From Pohlia nutans (taxonomy: Eukaryota > Streptophyta > Bryopsida > Bryales > Mniaceae): DNA of 64,000 nucleotides. A program made the position numbers and the translations under genes. Positions 46,831 to 56,874 of the stretch are shown piece by piece. The notes beneath the pieces are model-generated. The model searched no databases and was not told the DNA's origin. It saw nothing but the letters and a program-made list of their open reading frames with translations. The stretch is taken from positions 436,501 to 500,500 of the forward strand of contig CM040089.1 of the NCBI GenBank assembly GCA_022496805.1, in the 5' to 3' direction. Numbering within the stretch: the first letter of the stretch is position 1; each line of letters opens with the position of its first letter.

Positions 46831-48095
46831 ATGGTTGACGTGGGCGAGCTTCTGAAAGTCGAGCTTGTGCATGTGCAGGTGTTCACCTTTACGGGAGGGC
46901 CTCCGCCCAATTGGCTGGAGAGTCATTCATGGTATGCACCTGTGCAAGTTGCCCCAGCGGAGAAAATGCCGGTACGTGGTTAATCAATTTTTCTGCGCCG
47001 GCAGTGAGCACATGACTCGCATTCCCGCAGCTCAAGAGAAGTTGAAATTATGCTTCCTCAGGCTCAGTGGGAGTACTGGCTCCCACAGTCAATGGAGTCA
47101 TCTTTAATGAAATCCCCAGTTTGTATTTTGGACTACCGCAGGCTGGGCATGGGTGTGGACGAGAAGCTCCCTGTGCATGGCTATACATATTGCATTCAAT
47201 GCATACTAGTGAATCGTGATGCAATTGAGTTCCACTACGTGAATGGAAAGTGAAGTTATTGTATTGGTTGCAGCTGGTGGGACTGAGAAAGTTGGAGTTG
47301 AAAATGGCCATGTGTTGCAATAAATGCGCGGAGATTATTTGGGAAGAACTGCGAGAAGTACCTGGTGAGTGTGTCAAGGAGTACGTAGTTTCACCATAGA
47401 TGGCACTGTAAAGATAATGAACGGGGTTCCGACGGATCTGATTCCGTAAGGTTGTCATAGTCTAGGGTAAACCATTGGGAACTCGTCGGATAAGTTCGGA
47501 TGCTGACGGGAATGCTGTTGCCCATGCAGGGGTGATGGATGTGAAAGTCGACTACAACTTGAAGAAAGTGACCGTGATAGGGGCACCATTCGCAGCCGAC
47601 GTGATGAAAAGGGCGAAAAAAATTGACAGAAAGGCCCAGTGGTGGCCCAAGGAAGAGAAGAAGGAAGAGAAGAAGGAGGAGAAGAAGGAGGAGAAGAAGG
47701 AGGAGAAGAAGGAGGAGAAGAAGGAGGAGAAGAAGGAGGAGAAGAAGGAAGAGAAGAAGGAAGAGAAGAAAGAGGAGAAGGAAGAGAAGAAGGACGAGAA
47801 AAAGGATGGCGACGGGAAAGGCAAGGGGGAGCCAGCAGCGCCCGAAGTGAAACTGCAGCAGTACCCTCCGTTCGAGTACACAATGGAGAATCGCTATCCG
47901 TGGGGCGATTACCATCCCAGCCAAGCGTACAATCCGCTGCTGCCCTACAACCCGTACCCGTACTCGCGCCAGGTGTTCTACGACTGGCCTCACTTCCGCA
48001 CGGCGGAAGGCGCCGAGGCGGCGTTTCTGCCGCACCCCAAGCCTGTCCCATACCAGAACGTTGGGGATCTGTGGAACATTTTCCAACCCCCGTAA
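46831..48095 (+). CDS. Heavy-metal-associated (HMA) domain protein with Glu/Lys tract
   Basis: Three exons join in frame with GT-AG introns: 46831-46971, 47274-47364 and 47530-48095 (TAA), giving 265 residues. Residues about 52-98 form an HMA fold typical of plant metallochaperones: LRKLELKMAMCCNKCAEIIW with the metal-binding CxxC (Cys62, Cys65), then EVPGV and MDVKVDYNLKKVTVIG. The helix after it leads into WWP. About residues 118-171 are almost only Glu and Lys, in a repeated GAG-GAG-AAG-AAG codon pattern. The C terminus is rich in Pro and Tyr and ends NIFQPP, so the CaaX box of isoprenylated HIPP proteins is missing. It resembles HPP/HIPP-type proteins that bind transition metals, probably in the cytosol or nucleus. 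The first exon is short and inferred from frame and splice sites; the start is the first ATG in that exon. Confidence 0.8.
47649..47808 (+). repeat. Coding purine repeat (GAGGAGAAGAAG)n
   Basis: About 160 bp of in-frame GAG/GAA/AAG codons, mostly in a 12-bp period, encoding the Glu/Lys tract of the HMA protein. The reverse strand appears as long Leu/Ser open frames, which are artefacts. Confidence 0.9.
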
Positions 48096-51000
48096 ATCAG
48101 ATCCATCCTTCTCTCTTCTCTCTCTCTCTCATGATGATGATCCATTCTTTCCGTGAATCTATCTATCTCTATCTCTATCCCTGACTCTAGTATGAAACTT
48201 GTACTTTTATATAATCACAATAGTATTAGTAGTAGTGTTATTATTGTTATTATTATTATTATTATTATTATTTCGACTTAAGCCTGACCATCTGGAGCAT
48301 ACTGTATTACGGTGATGAGTAAGTGTCCCGTCGACTGAGCTGACGTCTCCCAACTAGATCGATGATCTGCTTGGTTGCCCGCTTCGTTGATTCTTGATCA
48401 GCTAGTGGAATTATGTTGGGTGACTACAGTCTGACTGCTCAGTTTCGAATTGGGGCCCTGGCTCTCTTTTCGTGTGACATTGGCAGGATCGTTCATCCTG
48501 TGCACAAGCTGTGTGACTGACTTGCAACTAGCAGAACTTGTTACGGTTGTGGGGATAGAATTACAGCCCGCACAGACCTCACCTAGACTTTCTTTCATTA
48601 GTCACAGGCCTCCTCAGGCGCAACAATGCACGTGATTATCATAGGAGTAACTAGCCTGTATCATTGTGACAATCACTTACAGTGTTGCAGGTAATTGTGA
48701 CATAAAAGAAGTTCTTGGGTACATGAAGGTGAAGTAGAACACCCTATCTTTTACACTTGGAAAACCCTCTTGTTATCGCATGTGTATGCAGCTCCTTGTA
48801 ACGGAACAGAGTGTGATATTGAGAGTGAAGAGTGCGTTTGGAAAGTTTGCCGACACCAGTAGGAAATGTGTCGTATTTCACTTACTAAAAATGAAAAAGG
48901 AATGAAACCGCGTCAGTCACATGGATTGTGTTAGTGCTGGTGAATGGTTTTGATCACAAGAAGACAGAAATATAAGCAATATTTAGCCATTGTTCATTAT
49001 TCCCACAAAATGGGGAATGAAAAACGACAGGTCTTCTACTAGTGCAAGAGAACCGAGGTAGAGAAAGTAATATTAAAGAGGTATGGGTGTATCACGGGCC
49101 ATGGCTGTGAAAACTAGTATTTGTATTGTTTCACTTGTAGCGGCCTAAGATTCATAACATTCAGTAGCATGCATTTTCACTGCCTTAGCTCTACAATAGA
49201 TGGTGTGAAATATTCCACACCCAACAGTACTTCATCAGTAGCTAAGTGGACAAGTGGAGGCTCAACGTGATAAGCAGAGTGCATGAAGGAAAGGTAGTGG
49301 GCATGAAGGTTGTTGAATGTTATGTTGCTGTGTCTACGTAGACATTAGCTCTGTGCTTGTGACTGAGTGCTGACAGATTTGTGCTTTGGATTTTCTTAAT
49401 AGAAATTTGATCACTCATGTTGTTGCTGAATTAATTGTAAGTGTAGGGTAAGTCACTCCATTGAGTGCCTTCGCCCCATTTAAGGCACAATGGCATAAGT
49501 TGCAAGAATTACTTTACATTGGTGCGGGAGTGGACCATGAGATGTATTAGATAACCGACGAGCCGCGGTAGCAGTGAGTAGGTTATCATACATAACCGGT
49601 TGTTCACTTTTCAATCACAATTCTTGATCTTCATGATCCAAGGACACAAGATGCAAGTTGAAAGGAGAGAAGGTTATGAGTTGCAACTTGTGATGGCAAT
49701 GATGACAGGTTGCCAATGTGATGGAGCCACGTTAGCGTTGAAAAGTCAACAACCGGTTATGGAGTCGTCTACCTTCCATAAAAATTGTCCCACTAGGCAC
49801 TCAAAGTTCAGCTTGAACGATTTTCAACTACATATGGTGGTTTACCTTCTACTGTAGCTTTCATTTGTCATGCATGTAATGCATGTAGTGAAGTTATGCA
49901 TAGTGTCACCAAAATACAATAATGTTAATTACAAAGATCTTTGTGTTAATGCAGCTAAATGCATAATATAACATTGTAATGAATATTTCCCTGAGCGTCC
50001 TTAGAAATTTTGGGTTTAAAAACATCATTTTTTTTTAAGTGTTATAGACCTAAATGTAAGCAGCGACACTATCTTGTGAGCAGTGAGCAATGAGCCCCCA
50101 AAATGCTATTTTTAGATTTAAACAATTCTATTTGTGAAAAATTGACTTTTTTGGGGATTTTTCTAAAGCTTTTTCTTTCTTTTTGATATATAAGAAAAGA
50201 TCGGCTGTAAATGACGAGTACCTATATCCATGGATTACCTGTTTTGTGGAATTAAACAAGGTTTTATTTTAATTCCAGAATTCAAAGATTTAGGACTCTT
50301 TTTTGGTCATTAAATATTGTTCATGGCCTAAAATAGAAAATTTCTAGTATAAATTAGTCCAACTCTACATCCAATGTTTGCAATATAATAGCGTTGCTAT
50401 CTAAAATCTCTTCATTTTTTAATTTTTAAGTTTTAATTTTTTTTCTTTAAAACATGATTTTTATATTTCCAAGGTAGATATCAAGTACCCTAAAGGTGAT
50501 CCTTGGATCTGAGGGTCCGACCCAAAAAAGTATAGTCAAAGCCGTTGTGTATACATACGTGAAGGACTTGGTAGGAATCTACGCCTATTCTATGTATGTT
50601 TATGTAGTATTGGGTTTATGTAACTACCCTTGCAAGTTCTAAAACGTGCATTATTTCTTAGAAACTGAAGGTAGGAGCATGCATGATAGAGTCAAGCTTG
50701 TAGTCCATTTTCCAGATGAATCGAAAGATGTAGTGCAAGTGCTTCAAAGTTGATAGTGTCTCAAGACACATAAATTGAAATTGATGTGGGATTCAAAGTT
50801 CCCGATGACACTCTAAATAAGATGGAGCATTTTACATGTAGTTGGAAAGCTAAGGAGAAGAGTCCACCATATTTCTAGAGCTCATAACGACAGTATCGTA
50901 ATCTATTCGAAAAGTAAATCATAAAAATAGACTTGCACTTGAGATTTGGATAATTAAACTAGAAGTTATCCCAGTTGGTGCAATTATTGATAAGGCCTAA

Positions 51001-51354
51001 ATCCTAAACTCCAACACAAGTGTTGATAGAAAAATGAAGCTTTCGTGGGTGAAAGCAATCCATGGTATTGTGTATGAAAAAGTTGATTTGCTATGTTGAA
51101 ATTACAATGTTTTTGGTCAAGGGCAATAAAAGAGTATCAAATTGTCTTTTCTATTGATTCTAATTTCATGGCGCCCTCTATTGTTCTTATAAGTACTCGA
51201 ATCTAGAGTTTCAAAGTAAGAATCATTTAAAAAAGAAAATTACTAAAAGTAAAGCTCGAAAATAAATGTCAAAATCCAATTTCAGGAGCAATTTGATGAA
51301 TTAAATCATATTTAATATCAACATAAATTTTATATTATTTAAGTCCATTGTGTA
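48096..51354. other. HMA gene 3' flank and long intergenic region
   Basis: Starts with the HMA gene's 3' UTR containing a CT-rich tract (48108-48131), ATCT units (48160-48178) and an (ATT)n tract (48238-48270). Beyond that no gene, RNA or clear TIR element was recognised. Open frames at 48398-48635 and 49600-49857 overlap on both strands or look low-complexity. Confidence 0.4.
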
Positions 51355-51560
51355 TTTGGGGGCTCTAAAGAAAAAAATCTTCAAAAAAATAAATATTTAA
51401 TGCATTTTTAGCTTCTCTTATATCAACTTTTCAATTTGGTTCGAAACTACTTTTTCAATTTTGATTACTTCAATGTCACTACTTGTAACATACATAAATA
51501 ATTATTGAACATGAAAATTTCAATTTTCTTTGTAAGACTTTGTTAAACATCATGTCTTTT
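51355..51560 (-). repeat. Dispersed repeat related to interior of 17.6-kb element
   Basis: The segment beginning GGGGGCTCTAAAGAAAAAAA aligns with the reverse complement of about 17630-17835: AAATATTTAATGCA, CTACTTTT.CAATTTTGA and TTTGTAAGACTTTGTTAAA words recur in the same order. No terminal inverted repeats were found for this copy. Confidence 0.55.
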
Positions 51561-51765
51561 ATTAAAAAAGGTTTTACAAAAAATAAGATTTTAATGTATT
51601 TTTCAACCTTGCATTGTTGCTTCTTCATAGGGATCAATGTTGATCCACTTTACCATGATTTCACCCTCGCAATAGAGATTTGAAATGTAATGTATAGTGT
51701 GCCAAATATAGAATTTTTGGTCACCCGTCAAGAGATTATAAGTATCCTATGAAAGATGTTTGGTT
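51561..51765. other. AT-rich intergenic
   Basis: Nothing recognised. Confidence 0.4.
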
Positions 51766-51960
51766 TAGAGCATTTCCACCAGTAGTTGTTATCTTCTAAC
51801 AACACTAAAATTGAGATCTCAATTTGATTTTCAAAGACTTTTGTCAACTAGAGTGCTCAAGCCAACAAGAATTTGATAAAATTTAGGTCTGAATTGGTAT
51901 ATGAGGTTCAAAATAGAGATACTAGCTTCCTAACTAGCTTCACTTGTGGGCTTGCTCTTA
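51766..51960. mobile_element. Short TIR element (TAGAGCATTTCCAC ends)
   Basis: TAGAGCATTTCCACCAGTAG at the left and CACTTGTGGGCTTGCTCTTA at the right form imperfect inverted repeats around ~150 bp of non-coding DNA. The terminal TAGAGCA word resembles the ends of other MITEs in this window. Confidence 0.5.
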
Positions 51961-52314
51961 GAGCATCCATACCCTTCTCTCTTCAATTCACCCCTTAATC
52001 ACTATCATCACATTCAAAGTTTGGTATCATAAGCTATCCTCTCCACATCCTTGAAGGCTTGAACCACTATGTGTCCCTTTATATAGTCGGTGAATCAATC
52101 GCAATCATTATACATGGATAATCATTATTATTCATCAATTTAGGATAAAACATCTTTCTAAACTTAATTATAGAGGGACTATTGAGATCTCTTTATATCG
52201 TGCTTATAGTTAGTGGCTCCCTCACCTTCTCTAAATATGTATCTAAATATAATCACTTTTCATTCACTTTTTATTTCCATAAGAGAATTCAAAGGTAGGG
52301 TGAACATGCTCTTA
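51959..52314. mobile_element. Adjacent TIR element (TAGAGCATCCATACCC ends)
   Basis: TAGAGCATCCATACCCTTC at the left and AAGGTAGGGTGAACATGCTC..TA at the right are imperfect inverted repeats. The element abuts the previous one, sharing the TTA at the junction. Confidence 0.5.
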
Positions 52315-53439
52315 CTCTGAATGAGTTAGAGCAATTGAAGTGAAACAATTATAACTTTTAATGCAAGCATAGCTCATGCTACTAGTGTTGAGGTATACTA
52401 ATATTGTTTCAGTGTTGTTTTCGTTTAGGAATATTGAAGTATATATCACTCTTCCCTCCACAATGGTATCCCACAAATGAAAGGAGGTGTATCTGAGGGT
52501 CATGAACTAGGATCCAATTGGACAATATTTATAATATCTAACAACTCGTTGTTGGATTGTAGTCTTTTGGGCCTTCATGTTACCATGCAGACAACTTTGC
52601 ATGCAATGAGCCTCGATTACTACTTTAGGGAATTAATGGTTTTAAATCATAAGCAAAGATAAAACTCCAAAAGGAGAAATAAAGTCATAGATTAAACTAA
52701 TAGTCATTTGCTATAAGATTGAGCTCAGGGGTGATGAGAGGCTCTCTTTGATTGGAGTCTATCAGTTATAGTTGAGTGGTTGAGGTCTTGTTATGCTCTT
52801 AGAGATCATACATATCAGGTATTTGAAATGGTAGTAGCGTACCCTTGGGACTTGTACATTTTATTTATTTATTTTATAATAAAGGTCCAATAATGGTTTT
52901 TTAAACATTAATTAATACCTCCCTCATTACACTCTCCCCCATCACTCTTTGGAGTAAAAAAACCTTCCGTATCACGTGTTTGCTGCTGTAGTGAAATTTG
53001 TTATTTGTGAAATTTCAGGAGGCAGCTCTGAGTAACAGCCATCCGAGCTGTTACTACTGATGGACCTGGTGACCATTCTGTTGATAATTCTTTGAATTTC
53101 TGTTATGTCTACAGCCATTCAAGTGGGCGCTCGAGAGTTATCGACCAACCGGTCTCCTCTGTCGCGGGCAGAGCATAGACGGGCGGGCAGGCAGCGGATC
53201 CCAATTCCGTAGTGCAGTTAGTCTGGGCAGCGCAGGTAATAGTTTTGCGCGGGCAGGTAAGGGAGCGAAGCAAGCGAGGCATTATCCACAAGCCAGGAAG
53301 GCAGGAGAAGAGAAGAGAAGAGAAGCAGAGCCAATCCCACAATTCCCAGCTCAGACTTGCATTGCCTCGCTCCCCCCGATTCTCTTCTCTTGCGTCGTCT
53401 CCATCCCCATTGCCCGCAATTCGCTTCACTTCGGTCGCC
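52315..53439. promoter_or_regulatory. Intergenic, then BSD2 upstream region
   Basis: AT-rich up to about 53000, then GC-rich 5' flank of BSD2. Short direct repeats of GCGGGCAG and a GAGAA tandem run (about 53309-53327) lie in the probable 5' UTR. No other gene was recognised. Confidence 0.35.
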
Positions 53440-53862
53440 ATGGCCGGAACAGCTCTCCTCGCGCAGCCTCCCTGTCAATTGGCTTCGTTCCAGGGCCTCA
53501 GGGCCACCAGCGCCTGCGTTCAACAGCTCAACCCTAGCCAGGTCTCTTTCTCTGCTCGCCGATATCCAGCCGCCGTGAGGGCGAATTCGCCGAGTGCGGG
53601 TGCAGCCAGTGGCGATGCCGGTGCCGCAGGTCCTCCGTCGACGGCCAAGAAGTCGAGCATTCTGTGCCAGAGCTGTGACGGCAACGGCGCCGTGGCATGC
53701 TCGCAGTGTCACGGCGATGGCGTGAACACGGAAGACCATTTCAACGGGCGTTTCAAGATTGGCGGCACGTGCTGGTTGTGTCGTGGGAAGCGCCAGATGT
53801 TGTGCGGCAACTGCAATGGAGCTGGCTTCATGGGTGGGTTCATGAACACGCAGGACGAGTGA
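53440..53862 (+). CDS. BSD2: BSD2, chloroplast Rubisco-assembly zinc-finger chaperone
   Basis: BSD2 (bundle sheath defective 2) is a stromal chaperone that binds the Rubisco large-subunit octamer before the small subunits join. This single-exon frame gives 140 residues, close to the ~136 of Arabidopsis. Residues 1 to about 47 are rich in Ala, Ser, Gln and Arg with few acids, like a chloroplast transit peptide. The zinc domain has the four Cys pairs of the DnaJ-type fold: CQSCDGNG, CSQCHGDG, CWLCRGKRQ and CGNCNGAG, with DHFNGRFKIGGTCWLC and GFMGGFMNTQDE fitting the family throughout. The frame is open upstream, but 53440 is an ATG in a good CGCC-ATGG context and gives the expected length. The stop lies in a TGAG tandem run. 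The ORANGE gene in this window uses the same type of zinc finger. Confidence 0.96.
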   Translation: MAGTALLAQPPCQLASFQGLRATSACVQQLNPSQVSFSARRYPAAVRANSPSAGAASGDAGAAGPPSTAKKSSILCQSCDGNGAVACSQCHGDGVNTEDHFNGRFKIGGTCWLCRGKRQMLCGNCNGAGFMGGFMNTQDE

Positions 53863-53882
53863 GTGAGTGAGTGAGTGAGTGA
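53861..53882 (+). repeat. (TGAG)n short repeat at BSD2 stop
   Basis: Five TGAG units overlap the stop codon of BSD2 and extend into the 3' UTR, so slippage here would leave the protein end nearly unchanged. Confidence 0.8.
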
Positions 53883-54231
53883 TAGGTTGGTAGAGTGGCG
53901 GGGAAATTGCAGCACCCTGCTCGACTTCACGTACGCCGCGCATCGCAATTTGCCGACTGACTCTCTTTAGGTGTGCTAAACCTAAGGTTTTACTAGGGTT
54001 GGATTTTTGTAATACTAGTTCAAAGAGCGCAGGGTTGATAAATTATGAATCATTTTTAGCTCCTGCACTTCTGTGTTCTATTTTCCAACGTGTCGGAAGC
54101 TTAAGCGGCGGATCTTTGAATTTGATTTTGGTGTAATATGGAAGCCCTTGACGAAATGGTCTTGACGCGCCTTTCCCATGGTCTTGATGCCGCTCATGAG
54201 GTATGCTGCCCTAGCCTAGCTGCGACGCTTG

Positions 54232-54915
54232 TTACGTATGCTTGACGCCGTTTCGGTACATCACTTGGCTCGGATCCTCTCCTTCATTCCTTGTGCGCGT
54301 CCTTGGATGTGAGGCTGTCTTTGTGGTAGATAATTCTTTTCGGCGAATATGCACATTAATCACAGTGTTGGCTCTTGAACTCCTCTCAGCATGCATGTAG
54401 CATCCAACTCTCACGACGAGACTGAAAAAAGTTGAGGGATTAGGCACCATGCAGGGTTGTAGAATGGGATCATGGAATTGGTACCTTATGTCATAGCGTG
54501 GATGTGCAGGACATGTTTGAAAAAATTGAAGTTCTTCACAGTTGTACTCTGAACTGCATAAAAAATCTCTGTAAGATTCAAGCCCCTCAAACTTTAACTG
54601 AATGGTACTCAAAGCCGCACGCATGTCCTCTCATTGAGCAGGAGCTTGTGTTGTCTGTGAACTTAAGTTAGAGTCCCTTGCACCATCTGTCATCCCTTCC
54701 TTTGCCTCGACCTCTAGATCGTCCGCCACCACCCCTGGAAGGACCGTCACAAGATTCACTGCATGCTTCCAAATTTTCCCCCACATGTGGGGGAACTCAA
54801 TAGTGGTGAAATGAGCAATGGCCCGACAACACATGGAACAAGCAAATTCAAAATTCAAAACTCTTTCACAATTGTATTGTAAATAAAGCATTGACAATTT
54901 TAAAGCGGGAAACAA
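54232..54915 (-). pseudogene. Unrecognised minus-strand ORF with one in-frame stop
   Basis: Frames 54631-54915 and 54232-54624 are in the same minus-strand phase and separated only by one TGA, together about 227 codons. The upstream part has a Cys/aromatic-rich stretch, FACSMCCRAIAHFTTIEF; the second has YDIRYQFHDPILQPCMV. No domain was recognised. It lies head-to-head with the leader module at 54907. It could be a broken gene or a fragment of a transposon; a short intron around the stop is also possible. Confidence 0.3.
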
Positions 54916-55426
54916 AATTAAGGCGATGAATTATTGAAGTGAAAGTAAATGATACCTTCAAAAGTTATCAGTTCATTTTCCTCAGCCACCAGTTCATCTT
55001 CAAGTGGAAGCTGCAGTTCCAGACCCTAGCTTCTAATTTTGCTCTTTGCAGTCCTTCTCCCACTCGTGCGCAATTCATTTCTATTTACTGGTGTGCCCCT
55101 TCCCTTCATCTTTCTCCCCGTATCGCTGCCTCTTTCTTTCCTTTATTTTTCTCTTTTTTCTGGCGCCTCTGCTGCACCCGATTGCGGCTCTGTGAATATA
55201 TTTGCGAAGTCTTGTTGTGCGCTGCTCGCTACCTGCTCCCCTTCGCTCGTTCGCACTCTCCCTATCTATAAGTTTGTTTCCTTCGCTTCTTTCTTGCTTG
55301 TTTGCTAGTTGTATGTTGTGGTTTGCGATTGAAAGTTGTTTTATGTTTGCGTTTTATGTTGGTTAGTTTGTGAGTGTGAGGTTTGTGTTAGTGCTTTGTT
55401 AGTTCGATCGGTTTGTTAGTTTGCGG
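54907..55426 (+). repeat. 5' leader module, copy 2 (shared with 12.4 kb)
   Basis: Near-identical to 12436-12976 in the same orientation, lacking about 30 bp after CTCTTTGC and a few bases in the CT-rich tract. The similarity ends abruptly at GTTTGTTAGTTTGCGG; from there the two loci differ. It is probably the promoter and 5' UTR of kinase-like locus 2. Confidence 0.75.
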
Positions 55427-56770
55427 AGCTTCTGAAGGCCCCAAATGTCACTCGAATCCTGAATGTACGTGCCTCAATTTCCATTTCTCCATCTTTCCTG
55501 GTATCAAGAAAATTTGGTTCACATTTGTTTCATCATGATGATCCTATTGCGTATCAGATTGTGTATTGTGTTTATTCAAGTTGAACTTCTCATTCCGGGG
55601 GCGTGCTTCTTTTTGTGTCGATGTTAGGGCAGCCAAATTAATTGATGTCTATGATGTCACCCACGTGGTGGTCTCTATCGAGCTGTGTATAGGATTTTAA
55701 ACTCTGGTTAGAGGCGCGATGATATCCAGTGGTTTCCATTGTGTGCGTGGGTTTCTTGATGTTCCTAATCGATTGATGAGTTTAGGGGCGATATTGAAAA
55801 GGAACGAGGGAGTGCTGAGACTGTAGATAGTTCTGCGAGTGTTTTGCGGGAAGGTTACCTTTCAACGTTTTTACTGTTGTGTGGGCTTCTACCTCAATTC
55901 CGCAGCTCTAAGTAGAGCTATGAAGATTTCCAAAGAAACCGACAAAGGAAAGAAGCGGAAACGTGGGAAATCTTCTGCGATAGAGGGAACGGTATGTAAT
56001 CGAATCCTGGATAACTTGTTGTAGTAATCATATTTGTTTATAGTAAGCAACGGTTTGAGTCTTCCTTGTACATGCTCCTATGTTTTCCATAAATCTGTTT
56101 ACTTAGATTCTCAGGCTGTAGACAAATATCTGCAACAACGAATTGCAATTTGCAGCATATTCTCTGGTTGATGTAGAACAATCGAATGATATGTAATTTT
56201 ATTGTTCTTGTAGGGAGGATTTCTCCAATTTTGTATCAGGCTGGAAGATGGAGATATTGTTCCTGAAGATCAACCTATAGGAGTCTACCCCGAGAAAATC
56301 TCAAAGTTTGAAAGTTTGATTGGCTTTTCGGAGTATTTGGTGAGAACGACCAGTTGTCTGGGTCACCTCCGTCCAAGCGATTTCGTCTTCCGACTTGCAG
56401 ATATGGATATATTCTCGGGGGGTTCACTGGCAAAAAATTTAGAAACAACGTGCGATAAAAAATAGGGTCTAATATATTCATTGTAGATAAATTTTGTAAA
56501 AGATGTACATGTAAAATAGGGGATTTAAAAAAAATGAAACATGTTTACATATAAAATACCATCACATATAATATTCTCAGGCTTTTTACATGTAAAATAC
56601 CATCACCTTATAATATCTTTTGCAAGGTAAATAACCCCCCAAATAAATAGGTCATTATCGCAGGTGTATGCAAAATATACAAGGGAGTGCCTCCCCCGAG
56701 GATATATTGACTTTTGAGGATTTCAAACGGTGCCTTTCAGAGGCAACTTTTACTGACCCCATTCAAGTAA
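55427..56770 (+). CDS. N-terminal exons of kinase-like locus 2 (tentative)
   Basis: Several exon-like pieces occur between the leader and the main coding part. 55427-55470 reads AELLKAPNVTRILN up to a GTACGT donor. 55906-55991 includes a basic, NLS-like KGKKRKRGKSS and ends at a GTATGT donor. 56217 onward reads GGFLQFCIRLEDGDIVPEDQ, then an overlapping frame carries SPPSKRFRLP, another basic patch. 56668-56766 reads SPEDILTFEDFKRCLSEATF before a GTAATT donor. No single continuous splice model could be settled, because the third piece seems to need a frame change near 56330. The nuclear-signal-like patches suggest a nuclear protein. Confidence 0.35.
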
Positions 56771-56874
56771 TTGTTACAAGTATTTTCATCCACAATAATT
56801 TCATTGTAATAAAAAGAATTGGATATCCGGAGCTGCAATACCTACAATCCCTTGATTATATCTAAACGGTCATT

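Noticed and set aside
47391..48086. Long minus-strand Leu/Ser-rich ORFs opposite the HMA protein
   Set aside because: They are the reverse reading of the (GAGGAGAAGAAG)n coding repeat and have no domain.
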